From NCBI GenBank assembly GCA_963840805.1, contig CAWJAJ010000016.1, positions 360,857 through 424,856 of the forward strand: DNA of 64,000 bases. Direction: 5' to 3'. Made by a program: the position numbers and the translations under genes. Positions 21,196 to 32,215 of the stretch are shown here, one piece after another; the first letter of the stretch is position 1; each line of letters opens with the position of its first letter. The notes under the pieces were generated by a model. That model made no database searches. It had not been told where the DNA came from and was given only the letters and a program-made list of their open reading frames with translations. Source of the stretch: CADEEN01 sp963840805. Its GTDB lineage: Bacteria; Pseudomonadota; Gammaproteobacteria; Burkholderiales; Burkholderiaceae_C.

Positions 21196-23521
21196 TCAAG
21201 CCTTCGGTGCCTGCGCGGCGCGCTCGCGCTGGAAGAGGGCCTCCATCTGCGACTTGCCCGAGGCGTACTGCCGTGGCCAGCCGATCGCGGTGAAGCCGAT
21301 CTTCGCCGCCTCGGTCAGCGTCCAGGCCGGGTTGGCCAGGTGCGGCCGCGCGATCGGCGCACAGGTCGGCGCGGCCGGCGGCGATGATGCTGTTGACGTG
21401 GTCGGCCTCGCTGATCGCGCCGACCGCGATGGTGGCGATGCCGGCCTCGTTGCGGATGCGGTCGGCGAACGGCGTCTGGTACATGCGGCCGTAGGTGGGT
21501 TTCTGCTCGGCGCTGACCTGGCCCGAGGAGCAGTCGATCATGTCGGCGCCAGCCGCCTTGAAGGCCTTCGCGATGCCGACCGCATCGCCCGGCGTGATGC
21601 CGCCCTCGACCCAGTCGTGCGCCGAGATGCGCACCGAGATCGGCTTGTCCTGCGGCCAGACCTCGCGCACCGCGGCGAAGACCTCGAGCGGGTAGCGCAG
21701 GCGCTTGGCCAGCGTGCCGCCGTAGTCGTCATTGCGGTGGTTGGTCAGCGGCGAGATGAAGGACGACAGCAGGTAGCCGTGCGCGCAGTGCAGTTCGAGC
21801 CAGTCGAAGCCGGCCTCGGCCGCGTAACGCGCCGCGCGCACGAAGTCGTCGCGCACGCGGTCCATGTCGGCGCGGGTCATTGCGCGCGGCACCTGGCCAC
21901 CGTCGGCGTAGATAGGGCACGGCCGATGCAGCGACAGCGGCCAGTTGCCTTCGGCCAGCGGCCGGTCGGCACCTTCGCCCACCCACGGCGCGTTGGTCGA
22001 AGCCTTGGCGCCGGCGTGGCCGAGCTGCATCGCGATCTTCGCGTCGGTTTCGCGGTGCACGAAGTCGACGATGCGCCTCCAGCCGTCGCGCTGCGCTTCG
22101 TTCCACAGCCCCGGGCAGCCGGGCGTGATGCGCGCTTCGGGGCTGGTGCAAGTCATCTCGGCGACGACCATGCCGGCGCCGCCCATCGCGCGCGCGCCGA
22201 GGTGCACCAGGTGGTAGTCGGCGGGCATGCCGTCGACGCACGAGTACTGCGCCATCGGCGAGACGACGACGCGGTTCTTCAGCGTCACCCCGCGCACGGT
22301 GTAGGGCGTGAACATCGGTGGAATGGCCGCTGGCGCCTTCACGCCCGACTTCGCGTCGAACCACCGTTCGAAGCCCTCGAGCCAGGCCTTGTCGCGCAGG
22401 CGCAGGTTCTCGTGGCTGATGCGCTGGCTGCGCGTGAGCATCGAGTACATGAACTGCTCGGGTTCGAGCTGGTCGCAGTAGCGCTCGCCGCAGACCTCGA
22501 ACCACTCCATCGCGTTCCAGGCCGCGTTCTGCAGCCGGATCACGTCGACCGCGCGCAATTCCTGGTAGCGCGACAGCACGGCGGGGATGTGGTCCGCGGT
22601 ATCGCCCTGCTCCTTGAACTGGCGCGTCAGCTCGATCGCGTCCTCGAGCGCGAGCTTGGTGCCCGAGCCGATCGCGAAATGCGCGGTGTGCACCGCGTCG
22701 CCCATCAGCACCACGTGGCTGCTGCCGTTGAAGTGCGACCACTGCTCGCACTTCACGCGCTGGAAGTTGATCCACGCCGAGCCGCGCAGGTGGCGCGCGT
22801 TGGTCATCAGCTTCTCGCCCTGCAGGTTGGCGGCGAAGAGCTTCTCGCAGAAGGCGACGGACTGCGCCGGATCGGCCTGGTCCAGGCCGTGCGCCAGCCA
22901 GACGTGCTCCGGGCACTCGACGATGAAGGTGCTGGTCGAGGCGTCGAACTGGTAGATGTGGGCCTGGAACCAGCCGTGCTCGGTCTTCTCGAACAGGAAC
23001 GTGAACGGCTCGTAGACCTTGTTCGTGCCGAGCCAGATGAAGCGGTTGGGCCGCGTCACGATGTCGGGCTTGAAAACGCTGGCGTACTTGCCGCGGATGC
23101 GCGAGTTGATGCCGTCGCTGGCGATCACGAGGTCGGCGTCGGGGTAGTCGGCGTCGCTGTCGGCTTCGGTCTCGAACACCAGCTCGACGCCCAGCGCCTC
23201 GCAGCGCGCCTGCAGGATGTTGAGCAGCTTCTTGCGCCCGATGCCGACGAAGCCGTGGCCGCCCGAGCGGATCGTGCGGCCCTTGAATTGCAGCTCGATG
23301 TCGTCCCAGTGCGCGAACGAGGCCTCGATCGCGTCGGCGGTGTCGCGATCCCATTCGCGCATGTTGTCCATCGTCGCGTCGGAGAACACCACGCCCCAGC
23401 CGAAGGTGTCGTAGGGCCGGTTGCGCTCGACGACGGTGATGTCGTGGTGCGCCCCCAGCTTCTTCATCAGCAGGCCGAAGTACAGGCCGGCGGGCCCGCC
23501 GCCGATGCAGACGATCTTCAT
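21196..23521 (-). CDS. Bifunctional flavin monooxygenase / Old-Yellow-Enzyme reductase for 2-aminobenzoyl-CoA or salicylyl-CoA
   Basis: Fusion of ~775 residues. Residues 1-~385 form a class A flavin monooxygenase: CIGGGPAGLYFG at the N-terminus and the FAD motif GDAVHTAHFAIGSG (about residue 270). From ~395 an Old-Yellow-Enzyme barrel follows: VVSPMAQYS, the HCAHGYLLSSFISPL catalytic stretch and NDDYGG. This architecture is known for 2-aminobenzoyl-CoA monooxygenase/reductase (AbmA of Azoarcus) and for proteins named bifunctional salicylyl-CoA 5-hydroxylase/oxidoreductase. It hydroxylates, and in the AbmA case also hydrogenates, the CoA-activated ring without ring-cleaving dioxygenases. One extra base near 21352 shifts the last ~55 residues; corrected, the chain ends at 21196. 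The RidA and acyl-CoA dehydrogenase genes downstream favour the amino substrate. Confidence 0.88.
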
Positions 23522-23552
23522 GCAGCCTCCAGCCCGCGCGCAGCGCAGCGGT

Positions 23553-24536
23553 TCACGCGTTGACGTCGACGACGACGCGGCCACGGATGCGTCCGGCCAG
23601 GATGTCCTGCCCGGCCTGCAGCGCGTCGGCCAGCCCGATCTCGTGGGTGATGGCCGCGAGCTTGGCGAGGTCGAGGTCGCGCGCGAGCCGATCCCAGGCG
23701 TTGCGGCGCAGCGCCGGCGGTGCCATCACGCTTTCGATGCCGTACAGCGTGACGCCGCGCAGGATGAAGGGGGCCACCGAGCCCGGAAAGTCCATGCCCT
23801 GCGCCAGGCCGCAAGCCGCCACCGCGCCGCCGTAGCGGGTGCCGGCGCAGGCGTTGGCCAGCGTGTGGCTGCCGACCGAATCGACGACACCGGCCCAGCG
23901 CTCCTTGGCGAGCGGCTTGCCGGGCGCCGACAGTTCGTCACGCCCGATCACGTCGGCGGCGCCGAGGCCCTTCAGGTAGTCGGCCTCGCCGAGCCGGCCG
24001 GTCGATGCAACGACGCGGTAGCCGAGCTTGGCCAGCACCGCGATCGCCACGCTGCCGACGCCGCCGTTGGCGCCGGTGACGAGCACGTCGCCCGCCGCCG
24101 GCGCGAGGCCGTGGCGCTCGAGCGCCAGCACGCACAGCATCGCGGTGTAGCCGGCCGTGCCGATGGCCATCGCCTGCCGGGTGGTGAGGCCGGCGGGCAG
24201 CGGCACCAGCCAGTCGGCCTTCACGCGCGCCTTCTGCGCCAGGCCGCCGGAATGCGTTTCGCCGACGCCCCAGCCGTTGAGCACGACGCGGTCGCCGGGC
24301 TTGTAGCGGGCATCGTCGCTGGCCTCGACCACGCCGGCGAAGTCGATGCCGGCGTGCAGCGGGAACTTGCGCACCACCGGCCCCTTGCCGGTGATCGCCA
24401 GCCCGTCCTTGTAGTTGACGGTGGAGTACTCGACGCGCACCGTGACGTCGCCCGGCGGCAGCGCGCTCTCGTCCACTTCCTTGACACCGGCGCGGTAGCC
24501 GGCATCGTCCTTCTCGATGACGATGGCCTTGAACAT
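23553..24536 (-). CDS. acuI: Acrylyl-CoA reductase-type MDR oxidoreductase
   Basis: Zinc-independent medium-chain dehydrogenase/reductase of the YhdH/AcuI family, 327 residues, intact. Start MFKAIVIEKDD, the VNYKDGLAITGKGPVV block and the NADPH motif VTGANGGVGSVA (about residues 150-161) are all typical, as is the C-terminal VVVDVNA. AcuI reduces acryloyl-CoA to propionyl-CoA with NADPH and detoxifies reactive enoyl-CoAs. It sits 31 bases before the monooxygenase/reductase gene in the same operon, so here it may reduce an unsaturated CoA intermediate or protect against acryloyl-CoA. The symbol reflects family similarity only. Confidence 0.87.
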   Translation of the reverse strand: MFKAIVIEKDDAGYRAGVKEVDESALPPGDVTVRVEYSTVNYKDGLAITGKGPVVRKFPLHAGIDFAGVVEASDDARYKPGDRVVLNGWGVGETHSGGLAQKARVKADWLVPLPAGLTTRQAMAIGTAGYTAMLCVLALERHGLAPAAGDVLVTGANGGVGSVAIAVLAKLGYRVVASTGRLGEADYLKGLGAADVIGRDELSAPGKPLAKERWAGVVDSVGSHTLANACAGTRYGGAVAACGLAQGMDFPGSVAPFILRGVTLYGIESVMAPPALRRNAWDRLARDLDLAKLAAITHEIGLADALQAGQDILAGRIRGRVVVDVNA

Positions 24537-24606
24537 GGATGACGCTGCCTTTCGTTGGAACGGAGACGGCAATCCTAGTGGCAAGCCGGCCCGAACGGCG
24601 GCCCGG

Positions 24607-25614
24607 TCAGGCCGCCGCGAGCAGTTCGTAGGAACGCAGCCTGGCCGCGTGGTCGTGGATCGCACCCGCGACGATCAACTCGTCGGCCGCCGTCTGCGCG
24701 ACGATGGCGTCGAGTTGCCGCCGCACGCTGTGCGGCGAACCCACCGCCGACGCAGCCAGCATGCGCTGCACGCCGTGCTTCTCCTGCGCCGTCCACATCG
24801 ATTCGAGCAGCGCCGGATCGATCGGCCGGGGCAGCGGGCCGCGGCGGCCGCGCTGCATGCCGAGGAAGCGCTGCTGCAGCGACGTGAACAGCCGCGCGGC
24901 CGCGTCGTCGCTGTCGGCGGCGATCACGTTGACGCCGACCATCGCGTGCGGCGCGGGCCACTCGGCCGAGGGGCGGTAGGTCGCGCGGTACACCTCGAGC
25001 GCCTGCAGCAACAGGTCGGGCGCGAAATGCGACGCGAACGCGAACGGCAGGCCGAGGTGGGCGGCCAGTTGCGCGCTGTACAGGCTCGAGCCGAGCAGCC
25101 AGATCGGCACGCGGGTGCCGATGCCGGGGATCGCGCGCACCGGCTGGCCGGGCCCGCCCGGGTTCGGGTCGTCCGCGAGGTAGCCCTGCAGCTCCTGCAC
25201 GTCGCGCGGGAAGCCTTCTTCCTCGTCGCTGCCCGCCAGATGGCGTCGCAACGCGCGCATCGTCAGCCGGTCGGTGCCCGGCGCGCGGCCGAGCCCGAGA
25301 TCGATGCGGCCGGGGTACAGCGTGGCCAGCGTGCCGAATTGCTCGGCCACGACGAGGGGCGCGTGATTCGGCAGCATCACGCCGCCGGAGCCGACGCGGA
25401 TCGTCTTCGTGCCGCCCGCGATATGGCCGACCAGCACGGCGGTGGCCGAGCTCGCGACGCCGTCCATGTTGTGGTGCTCGGCCACCCAGTAGCGGCGGTA
25501 GCCCCAGGCTTCGGCATGCTGCGCCAGGTCGAGGCTGTTGCGCAGGGCCTGCGCGGCATCGCCCCCTTCGATAATGGGCGCAAGATCGAGGATCGACAAT
25601 GGCGTGCTGATCAT
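24607..25614 (-). CDS. Luciferase-like (LLM class) flavin-dependent oxidoreductase
   Basis: Protein of 335 residues in the bacterial-luciferase-like family: N-terminal SILDLAPIIEGGDAAQAL, YWVAEHHNMDGVASS (residues ~43-57), VGSGGVMLPNHAPLVVAEQ and GRIDLGLGRAPGTD are the standard flavin-site blocks of the MsnO8/YhbW-type subgroup. Intact. The ATG at 25614 faces the divergent hypothetical gene ~95 bases away. It is the first gene of the minus-strand aromatic-CoA operon (70 bases before acuI). Members are FMN-dependent oxidoreductases or monooxygenases with mostly unknown substrates; cotranscription is the only hint of its role. Confidence 0.87.
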   Translation of the reverse strand: MISTPLSILDLAPIIEGGDAAQALRNSLDLAQHAEAWGYRRYWVAEHHNMDGVASSATAVLVGHIAGGTKTIRVGSGGVMLPNHAPLVVAEQFGTLATLYPGRIDLGLGRAPGTDRLTMRALRRHLAGSDEEEGFPRDVQELQGYLADDPNPGGPGQPVRAIPGIGTRVPIWLLGSSLYSAQLAAHLGLPFAFASHFAPDLLLQALEVYRATYRPSAEWPAPHAMVGVNVIAADSDDAAARLFTSLQQRFLGMQRGRRGPLPRPIDPALLESMWTAQEKHGVQRMLAASAVGSPHSVRRQLDAIVAQTAADELIVAGAIHDHAARLRSYELLAAA

Positions 25615-25709
25615 GGCGGCATCATGCCCGGGCCCGGCCGCGGCATCGCGTCGATCGCGCATGCCGGCCGTTGCAAGGCGCCCGGGCGCATGACAGACTC
25701 TTCGATGCT

Positions 25710-26276
25710 ATGGGCTGGGGCAATGTGAACTTCGACGATCAAGATTGGGAATATGGGCATCCGGCCGACCAGGACGTCGGGACGCCGTCGGCCGTCTGGA
25801 AGGTCGCCGCCGGGGTGGCTGCCGGCATCGTGATCGGCGCGATGGCGATGTACGTCGCCGATCGCCATGTCGGCGAGCCGGTGTGGTCCGAGGCCGTGAA
25901 GGCGCTGGAAGACGTGATCCCCGGCGGCAGCGCGACGGCCGAGCGCATGCCGGCGCAGGGCACGCGGCAAGCCGCCGCGGCGGACACCGCCCCGCCATTG
26001 GCCGAACGGCCGGCGCTGCCACCGAGCACCGAGCCGCCGGGCGAGGCGGCTCCGGCCCCGGCCGCGGCAGCCGAGACGCTCGGGCGCCCGGCCGCGTCCG
26101 CCCCGGGCGGCCCGCTGAGCGACCTGGAGCGCAAGCAGCGGGCCTGGGCGCGCTACTACAAGAAGCCGCCGTACTGCGTCGACAACCCGACCAGCGACAC
26201 GCTGATCGATTGTGCCAACCACTACATCCGGGCCCGGCGCCAGTTCGAGGAAGCGTACGCCGCTGGCAAGCTGTAG
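25710..26276 (+). CDS. Hypothetical single-pass membrane protein
   Basis: About 188 residues from MGWGNVNFDD; an in-frame start at 25671 is possible but gives an untypical N-terminus. One membrane helix (VAAGVAAGIVIGAMAMYVA, about residues 33-51) is followed by an acidic stretch, then a long Ala/Pro-rich linker. The last ~45 residues are compact and look conserved (YYKKPPYCVDNPTSD and DCANHYIRARRQFE, with two Cys). Topology suggests a periplasmic C-terminal knob on a flexible tether. Divergent from the LLM gene. I do not recognise the family. Confidence 0.7.
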   Translation: MGWGNVNFDDQDWEYGHPADQDVGTPSAVWKVAAGVAAGIVIGAMAMYVADRHVGEPVWSEAVKALEDVIPGGSATAERMPAQGTRQAAAADTAPPLAERPALPPSTEPPGEAAPAPAAAAETLGRPAASAPGGPLSDLERKQRAWARYYKKPPYCVDNPTSDTLIDCANHYIRARRQFEEAYAAGKL

Positions 26277-26317
26277 CGCGGCACGGCCCCCGCTCGCCCG
26301 CCGATAAGATGCCCGCC

Positions 26318-27471
<1,154 letters not shown>

Positions 27472-27475
<4 letters not shown>

Positions 27476-27965
27476 CGCACGAACTGATCGACGAAGCCCT
27501 CGCCCAGCCCCACCGCCGCGTAGTGCTTGCGGCACATCGCGATCTTGGTGAACACGTCTTCGTAGCCGGTGGCTGTTGCCCGCGTCGTCGACGTAGACCA
27601 TCGCGCCGGCGATGTTGAAGAAGGTGATCATCTCGGGCGCGCCGCCGGCTGCCTCGTCGACGACCAGGGTATGGATCTCGCCCGGCGGTTCGTAGACGAA
27701 GGCGCCTTCGCGGGCGACCCAGTCGTGCTCGAGGTAGCGCCACGATCCCTTGATCACATAGCCCGTCACCCAGGACGGGTGGATGTGGCGCGACAGCACG
27801 CCGCTCTTCCTCACGCGCAGCAGGTTGCACCAGCTACCGGTCACCGTGTTCAGCAGCAGCGGCCGGAACCACACCTCGGGCGCCTGCGGCACCCACACGC
27901 GCTCGTCGTCGGGGATCGGCCTGCACGGCGATCTCGGGCTGGATGCCGGGGAGCTGGACGATCAT
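27472..27965 (-). CDS. Cupin protein, 2,4'-dihydroxyacetophenone dioxygenase-like (two frameshifts)
   Basis: Cupin of ~163 residues. The double-stranded beta-helix motifs are visible: SGVLSRHIHPSWVTGYVIKG (metal-binding His residues) and FVYEPPGEIHTLVVDE (second metal motif). This arrangement matches the 2,4'-dihydroxyacetophenone dioxygenase (DAD) family, iron enzymes that cleave a side-chain C-C bond. Indels near 27918 and 27573 break both ends. Corrected, it runs from MIVQLPGIQPEIAV to a C-terminal VDQFVR. It lies 17 bases after the SDR gene on the same strand. Substrate specificity cannot be deduced. Confidence 0.78.
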
Positions 27966-27982
27966 GGTTCGAATCCCTGTTG

Positions 27983-28714
27983 TCACGTGATCAGGTAGCC
28001 GCCGTCGACCGGCAGCACGACGCCGGTGACGAAGCGCGCCGCCGGGCTGGCCAGGAACAGCACCGGCCCGGCGACGTCGTCGGGCGTGCCCCAGCGGCCG
28101 AGCGGCGTGCGCGCGACGATCGGTGCCGAGCGCGCCGCGTCGTCCTGCAGCGGCTGCGTCAGCGGCGTCGCGATCCAGCCCGGCGCCACCGCATTGACGC
28201 GGATGCCGTCGGCCGCATAGGCGATCGCCAGGCTCTTGGTCAACTGCGCCACGCCGCCCTTGCTGGCGCTGTAGCCGGGCACCAGGCCGCCGCCGAAGAA
28301 GCTCAGCATCGATGCGGTGTTGACGATGCAGCCGCGCCGCGCCGCGAGCTTCGTGCGCGCCGCGGCGCAGACGCGCATCGTGCCGGTGAGGTTGATGTCG
28401 AGCACCTCGGCGAACACCGCCGGGTCGTGCTCGGCGCCGCCACGGCGGATCGTGCCGGCGCAGTTGACGAGCACGTCGAGCGTGTCGAGCGTGGCCATCA
28501 GCGCCTGCACGGCCGCGGCGTCGCGCACGTCGAGCACGCGGGTATCGATGGCGGCGAACGCCGCGTCCTGCTTCGCCGCCGCGACCTCGGCATCGCTGAC
28601 ACCGGTGGCGACGACGCGGCCGCCTTCGGCCGCAAAGGCGCGCGCGATTGCCGCGCCGATGCCGCTGCTGCCGCCGGTGACGAGGATGGTGCGGGGTGCG
28701 GTGGTGGTGCTCAT
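27983..28714 (-). CDS. Short-chain dehydrogenase/reductase (SDR)
   Basis: Classical SDR of 243 residues, intact. NAD(P)-binding TGGSSGIGAA (residues ~13-22), NCAG (about 84), catalytic Ser in VNTASMLSFFGG, and YSASK with catalytic Tyr and Lys (about 148-152). The C-terminal VLPVDGGYLIT is typical of FabG-like enzymes acting on small alcohols or sugars. First gene of a two-gene unit with the downstream cupin. The substrate is unknown; pairing with a DAD-like dioxygenase suggests a small hydroxy or keto aromatic, which is only a guess. Confidence 0.86.
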   Translation of the reverse strand: MSTTTAPRTILVTGGSSGIGAAIARAFAAEGGRVVATGVSDAEVAAAKQDAAFAAIDTRVLDVRDAAAVQALMATLDTLDVLVNCAGTIRRGGAEHDPAVFAEVLDINLTGTMRVCAAARTKLAARRGCIVNTASMLSFFGGGLVPGYSASKGGVAQLTKSLAIAYAADGIRVNAVAPGWIATPLTQPLQDDAARSAPIVARTPLGRWGTPDDVAGPVLFLASPAARFVTGVVLPVDGGYLIT

Positions 28715-28745
28715 CGCGCAAGGTTACCCCGGCGCGCGATCGGCC

Positions 28746-28850
28746 TCAGCGCAGCCACGCGTCGCGGATCGCGCGCAGGTGGCGGGCATCGGTGCCGCAG
28801 CTCCGCCGAGCCGAACGCCGCGAAGGGCACCCGCTCGCGCGTCGCCGCGC
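28746..28850 (-). pseudogene. Possible gene remnant, C-terminal end only
   Basis: A short frame ending at 28746 reads SCGTDARHLRAIRDAWLR then stop. It resembles the C-terminal zinc-site end (C-G-T-x-x-x-H-x-R-A-I) of homocysteine S-methyltransferase-like proteins. Upstream bases in another frame read VPFAAFGSAE. Nothing further upstream supports a full gene, because the SDR and GYD genes leave only ~175 bases. Low-confidence relic. Confidence 0.25.
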
Positions 28851-28889
28851 GGCGGGGTCACGTCACCGGGTGCGGCGAGCGGCAGCGGT

Positions 28890-29183
28890 TCAGGGCAGCT
28901 TGGCCAGCACCGTCTCCATCTCGCTGGCCGTGAACGCGCGCAGCGAGTGCGCGCGCACGTTGCCCTGCTGCGCGACGGCCAGGCTGAACGCCGTCAGCGC
29001 GGCTTCACTGTCGGCTTCGAGCACGCAGACGATGTCGTGCTCGCCCATCGTCCAGTAGATCTCGCGCATGTTGACGCCGAGTTTCTTGCCGACCTCCTTG
29101 GCCGCGGCCGCGCGCTTGGTGCTCTCCTTGATGCTCTGGATGCCCTTGTCGGTGAAGTTCAGCAGGCTGATGTAGGTGAACAT
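28890..29183 (-). CDS. GYD domain protein
   Basis: Small protein of 97 residues: MFTYISLLNFTDKGIQSIKE, the GVNMREIYWTMGEHDIVCVL core and C-terminal METVLAKLP are typical of the GYD family, dimeric ferredoxin-like proteins of unknown function. A strong ribosome site (GAGGAGGGTGACG-ATG) fixes the start at 29183; longer frames upstream are not needed. It stands alone. The gap 29184-29422 to the next gene holds no gene; it has a short dyad (CCTGAATT at 29219 and AATTCAGG near 29286). Confidence 0.85.
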   Translation of the reverse strand: MFTYISLLNFTDKGIQSIKESTKRAAAAKEVGKKLGVNMREIYWTMGEHDIVCVLEADSEAALTAFSLAVAQQGNVRAHSLRAFTASEMETVLAKLP

Positions 29184-29422
29184 CGTCACCCTCCTCGATG
29201 GTGGATCGGGGGGCCGTACCTGAATTGGAAAGCCTCGAACCGGCGCGGCCCCCGGAGCACCCGTCGAGCTCATCGCCGGGAGACGAATTCAGGGGTCCGG
29301 AGGCGCGGGAGGCACCGCCTGAGGGCGGCGCATCGCGGCGGGCGACGAACGCAATCGCGGGGCGACAAGGCGGCGATGCTACGCGCTTGGCGGCGATGAC
29401 AAGGGGCGCCGCGCGGCGCCAC

Positions 29423-30779
29423 TCAGGGCCACGCGACCTCGACCGACAGGCCCCCCAGCACCGTCGAGCGGCCCACGTGGATCGTGGCGCCCGTGCGCGG
29501 CGGCGACGCGCTTGACGATCGACCAGCCCAGCCCGCTGCCGCCCTCGCCGCTGCCGAGCACACGGAAGAAGCGCTCGCCGATGCGCTGCAGGTCGGCCTC
29601 GGACATGCCCGGGCCGCTGTCGTCGATCGTCAGCACACGCCTGCCCGCCGCGGCGCGCCACGGCGATCCTGCACGGTCGCGTGCGGCGGGCTGTAGCGGA
29701 TCGCGTTGTCGACCAGGTTGCGCACCAGCACCGCCAGCAGCGTGGCGTCGCCCTGCACCGTGCAGGCGTCGGCCGCATCGAGTTCGATCGTCTGCTGCTT
29801 TGTGCAGGGCCTGCGGCGCCAGCTCGGCGACCACCTGGCGCACCAGCGCGCCGAGCTCCAGCGCTGCCAGCGGCCGGCGCGGCGCCGGCCTCCAGCCGCG
29901 ACAGCGTCAGCAGCTGCTCGACCAGCCGCGCGGCGCGGTCGCAGCCCGCGAGCGTGGCCTCGAGCGCGTGGCGGCGCCGCGCGTCGTCGGCCTCGGCCAG
30001 CGCCACCTGGGCCTGGGCGCGGATGGCGGCGATCGGCGTGCGCAGTTCGTGCGCGGCATCGGCGGTGAACCGGCGCTCCGCCTCCATCAAGCGCGGCGAT
30101 GCGCTCGAACAGCGCGTTCAGCGCCTCCAGCATCGGCGCCATCTCCGACGGCGCATCGTCCAGCGTCACCGGCTGCAGCGCCTGCGGCTGGCGCGCCGCC
30201 AGCAGCTGGCCGAGCCGGCGCAGCGGCGCCACGCCGCGGTAGCACCGCCCACCACACCGCCAGCGCCAGCAGCGGCAGTGCCAGCAGCATCGGCCACAGC
30301 GTGCTGCGCAGGACCGCGCGCAGGATCGAGGCGCGCGACGCCACCTGCTCGCCGACATAGACCTGCACGTCGCGCTCGGCGCCATGCGTCGCGAACACGC
30401 GCCACGTCGACGCCATCGATCTGCACCGTCCTGAAGCCCGTCTGCGAGCCGGCTCGCCGGCGGCGGCCATCGGCGTGCTCGGCGCGTTGGCCGAGCGCAG
30501 CGCCAGGCGGCCCTTCGTGGAAGACCTGGAACGCCACCTTGGGCGCGTAGCGGTGCAGCGTGGGCGCGTCGACGCCGTGGTCGTCGTCCTCGATCTCGCG
30601 CGGCCTGCTGCACCACCAGCAGCGCCGCGGCCTGCGCCAGGTGGCTGTCGAGCAGTTCGTCGAGTTCGTGCGCGCACGTCGAACCAGGTCATCGCCGCCG
30701 CGCCCAGCCAGACGCCGACCACGACGCCGAGCACCAGCGCCAGCAGCCGGCCTTGCAGCGAATGCGGGTCGCTTGGCAT
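29423..30779 (-). CDS. Sensor histidine kinase, QseC/PmrB-like (many frameshifts)
   Basis: Membrane histidine kinase of ~450 residues after correction. N-terminal helix LLALVLGVVVGVWLGAAAM, a periplasmic sensor part, a second helix (near 30280), then the H-box ADAAHELRTPIAAI, an N-box region (NLVDNAIRYSPP), the G1 box DDSGPGMSE and G2 GEGGSGLGWSIVKRVAAAHG. It ends at 29423 (VEVAWP). At least five indels split it. The ATG at 30779 overlaps the end of the response-regulator gene (TGATG after correcting one base), so they are coupled. It is last in the operon shp-dhc-cytb561-RR-HK, suggesting that it senses a redox or respiratory signal linked to those cytochromes. Confidence 0.83.
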
Positions 30780-31455
30780 CACGCTACCGGCTGCTCGTCG
30801 CGCCAGCATGTAGCCGACGCCGCGCACGGTCTGGATCAGCCCGCTGCCGAGCTTGCGCCGCAGGTGGTGGATGTGCACCTCGACGGCGTTGCTCTCGACC
30901 TCCTGGCCCCAGCTGTAGAGCTGCTGCTCGAGCTGCTCGCGCGACAGCACGCGGCCGGCGTTGAGCATCAGCACGTGCAGCAGGTCGAACTCGCGCGTCG
31001 ACAGCGGCACCGGCAGGCCGGCCTGGTGCACCGCGCGCGCCGCGGGGTCGAGCACGACGTCGTGCGCCACGCAGGCATCGCTGCGGCTGGCCGTGCGCGC
31101 GGCGCACCAGCGCGCGCAGCCGCGCCGCCAGCTCGTGCAGGTCGACCGGCTTGACCACGTAGTCGTCGGCGCCGACATCGAGCCCGCGGATGCGGTCGGG
31201 CACCGCGTCGCGCGCGGTCAGCACCAGCACCGGCAGCGTCACGCCGGCGCGGCGCACGGCCGGCCAGCACGTCCATGCCGTCGCGCTCGCGGCAAGCCCG
31301 AGGTCGAGCACCGCGGCGGCATAGGGCTCGGCGCGCAACTCGCGCTCGGCGGCCTCGCCGTCGCGCACCCAGTCGACCTGGAAGCCGAGCTGGCGCAGGC
31401 CGGCGCGCAGGCCGTCGCCGAGCAGCGGGTCGTCTTCGGCCAGCAGGATGCGCAT
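30779..31455 (-). CDS. Response regulator, OmpR/QseB family (frameshifted)
   Basis: OmpR-family regulator of ~224 residues: MRILLAEDDPLLGDGL, acidic phosphorylation pocket with the Asp in VLDLGL, the conserved VLTARD and YVVKPVDLHELAARLRAL, then a winged-helix DNA-binding domain (PLSTREFDLLHVLMLNAGRV, TVRGVGYML). Relatives are QseB, PmrA and BasR. Frameshifts occur near 31262, 31100 and at the C-terminus (near 30790). It lies 24 bases after the cytochrome b561 gene and directly before its partner kinase. Probable target: the promoter in front of the shp gene (see 33145-33162). Confidence 0.85.
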
Positions 31456-31479
31456 CGGCGTCGATTGTCGGCGCTGCGC

Positions 31480-32215
31480 TCAGTCGTCGTCGTGGCCTGC
31501 GCGGCGGCGGCCGCGAGCGCTCTGCCACGCCGGCGCCGGCCATCGGCGCGCCTTCGCCACTGCAGGCCACCAGAAGCCGAGCACGGCCACCAGCATCAGC
31601 GCCGCCACGCTGCGCCAGGCGCTGCGGATCGCGTCCTGCGGGTGCGCGGCCTTGCGGCCGGTGATCATCGCGCGCGACCAGGTTCTCGCGGTGCAGCCAG
31701 CTGCTGACGCACGACGCCGGCCACGTGCACGCCGACGACGGCCAGCATCAGGTTGGCGGCCGCTTCGTGCGCCTCTTCGAGCCAGTCGCCGCCGATGGCT
31801 CGTTGTAGGTGGCCCAGCCCGACGCGGCTGACCGCCAGCGCCAGCAGCCAGCAGGGCCACGATCGCCAGCGCACCGGCCGGGTTGTGGCCGACGTGGTGC
31901 TCGGGCCGGCCGCGCAGCAGCGAGCCGAGATAGCGCGTCACCGCCGCCGGGCCGCGCACGAAGCTCGCGAAGCGCGCGTGGCGCGTGCCGACCAGGCCCC
32001 ACAGGATGCGAAAGGCCACCAGGCCGGCCATGGTGTAGCCCAGCGTCACGTGGACCAGCCGCCAGCGCTCGCTTTCGGCCGTGAGGTAGGCGCCGGCGAA
32101 GCTCAGCACCATCAGCCAGTGGAAGACGCGCACCGGCGCGTCCCAGACCAGCACGCGCGCGTGCGGCCGCCGCGCCGGCGGGCGTTTCAGCGCGGGATGC
32201 GGATGTCGTGTTCAT
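31480..32215 (-). CDS. Cytochrome b561-family membrane protein (frameshifted)
   Basis: Diheme b-type membrane cytochrome of ~240 residues. Recognisable are VRVFHWLMVLSFAGAYLT (helix 1 with heme-ligand His), LVHVTLGYTMAGLVAFRILW (helix 2), HVGHNPAGALAIVALL (helix 3) and a C-terminal helix LMLVAVLGFWWPAVAKARR. Indels near 32150, 31850, 31810 and 31690 break it. It overlaps the diheme cytochrome gene by 29 bases and precedes the response regulator. Partners of this type pass electrons from quinol to DHC and on to SHP in the known SHP/DHC/cytochrome b clusters of Rhodobacter and Shewanella. Confidence 0.82.
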
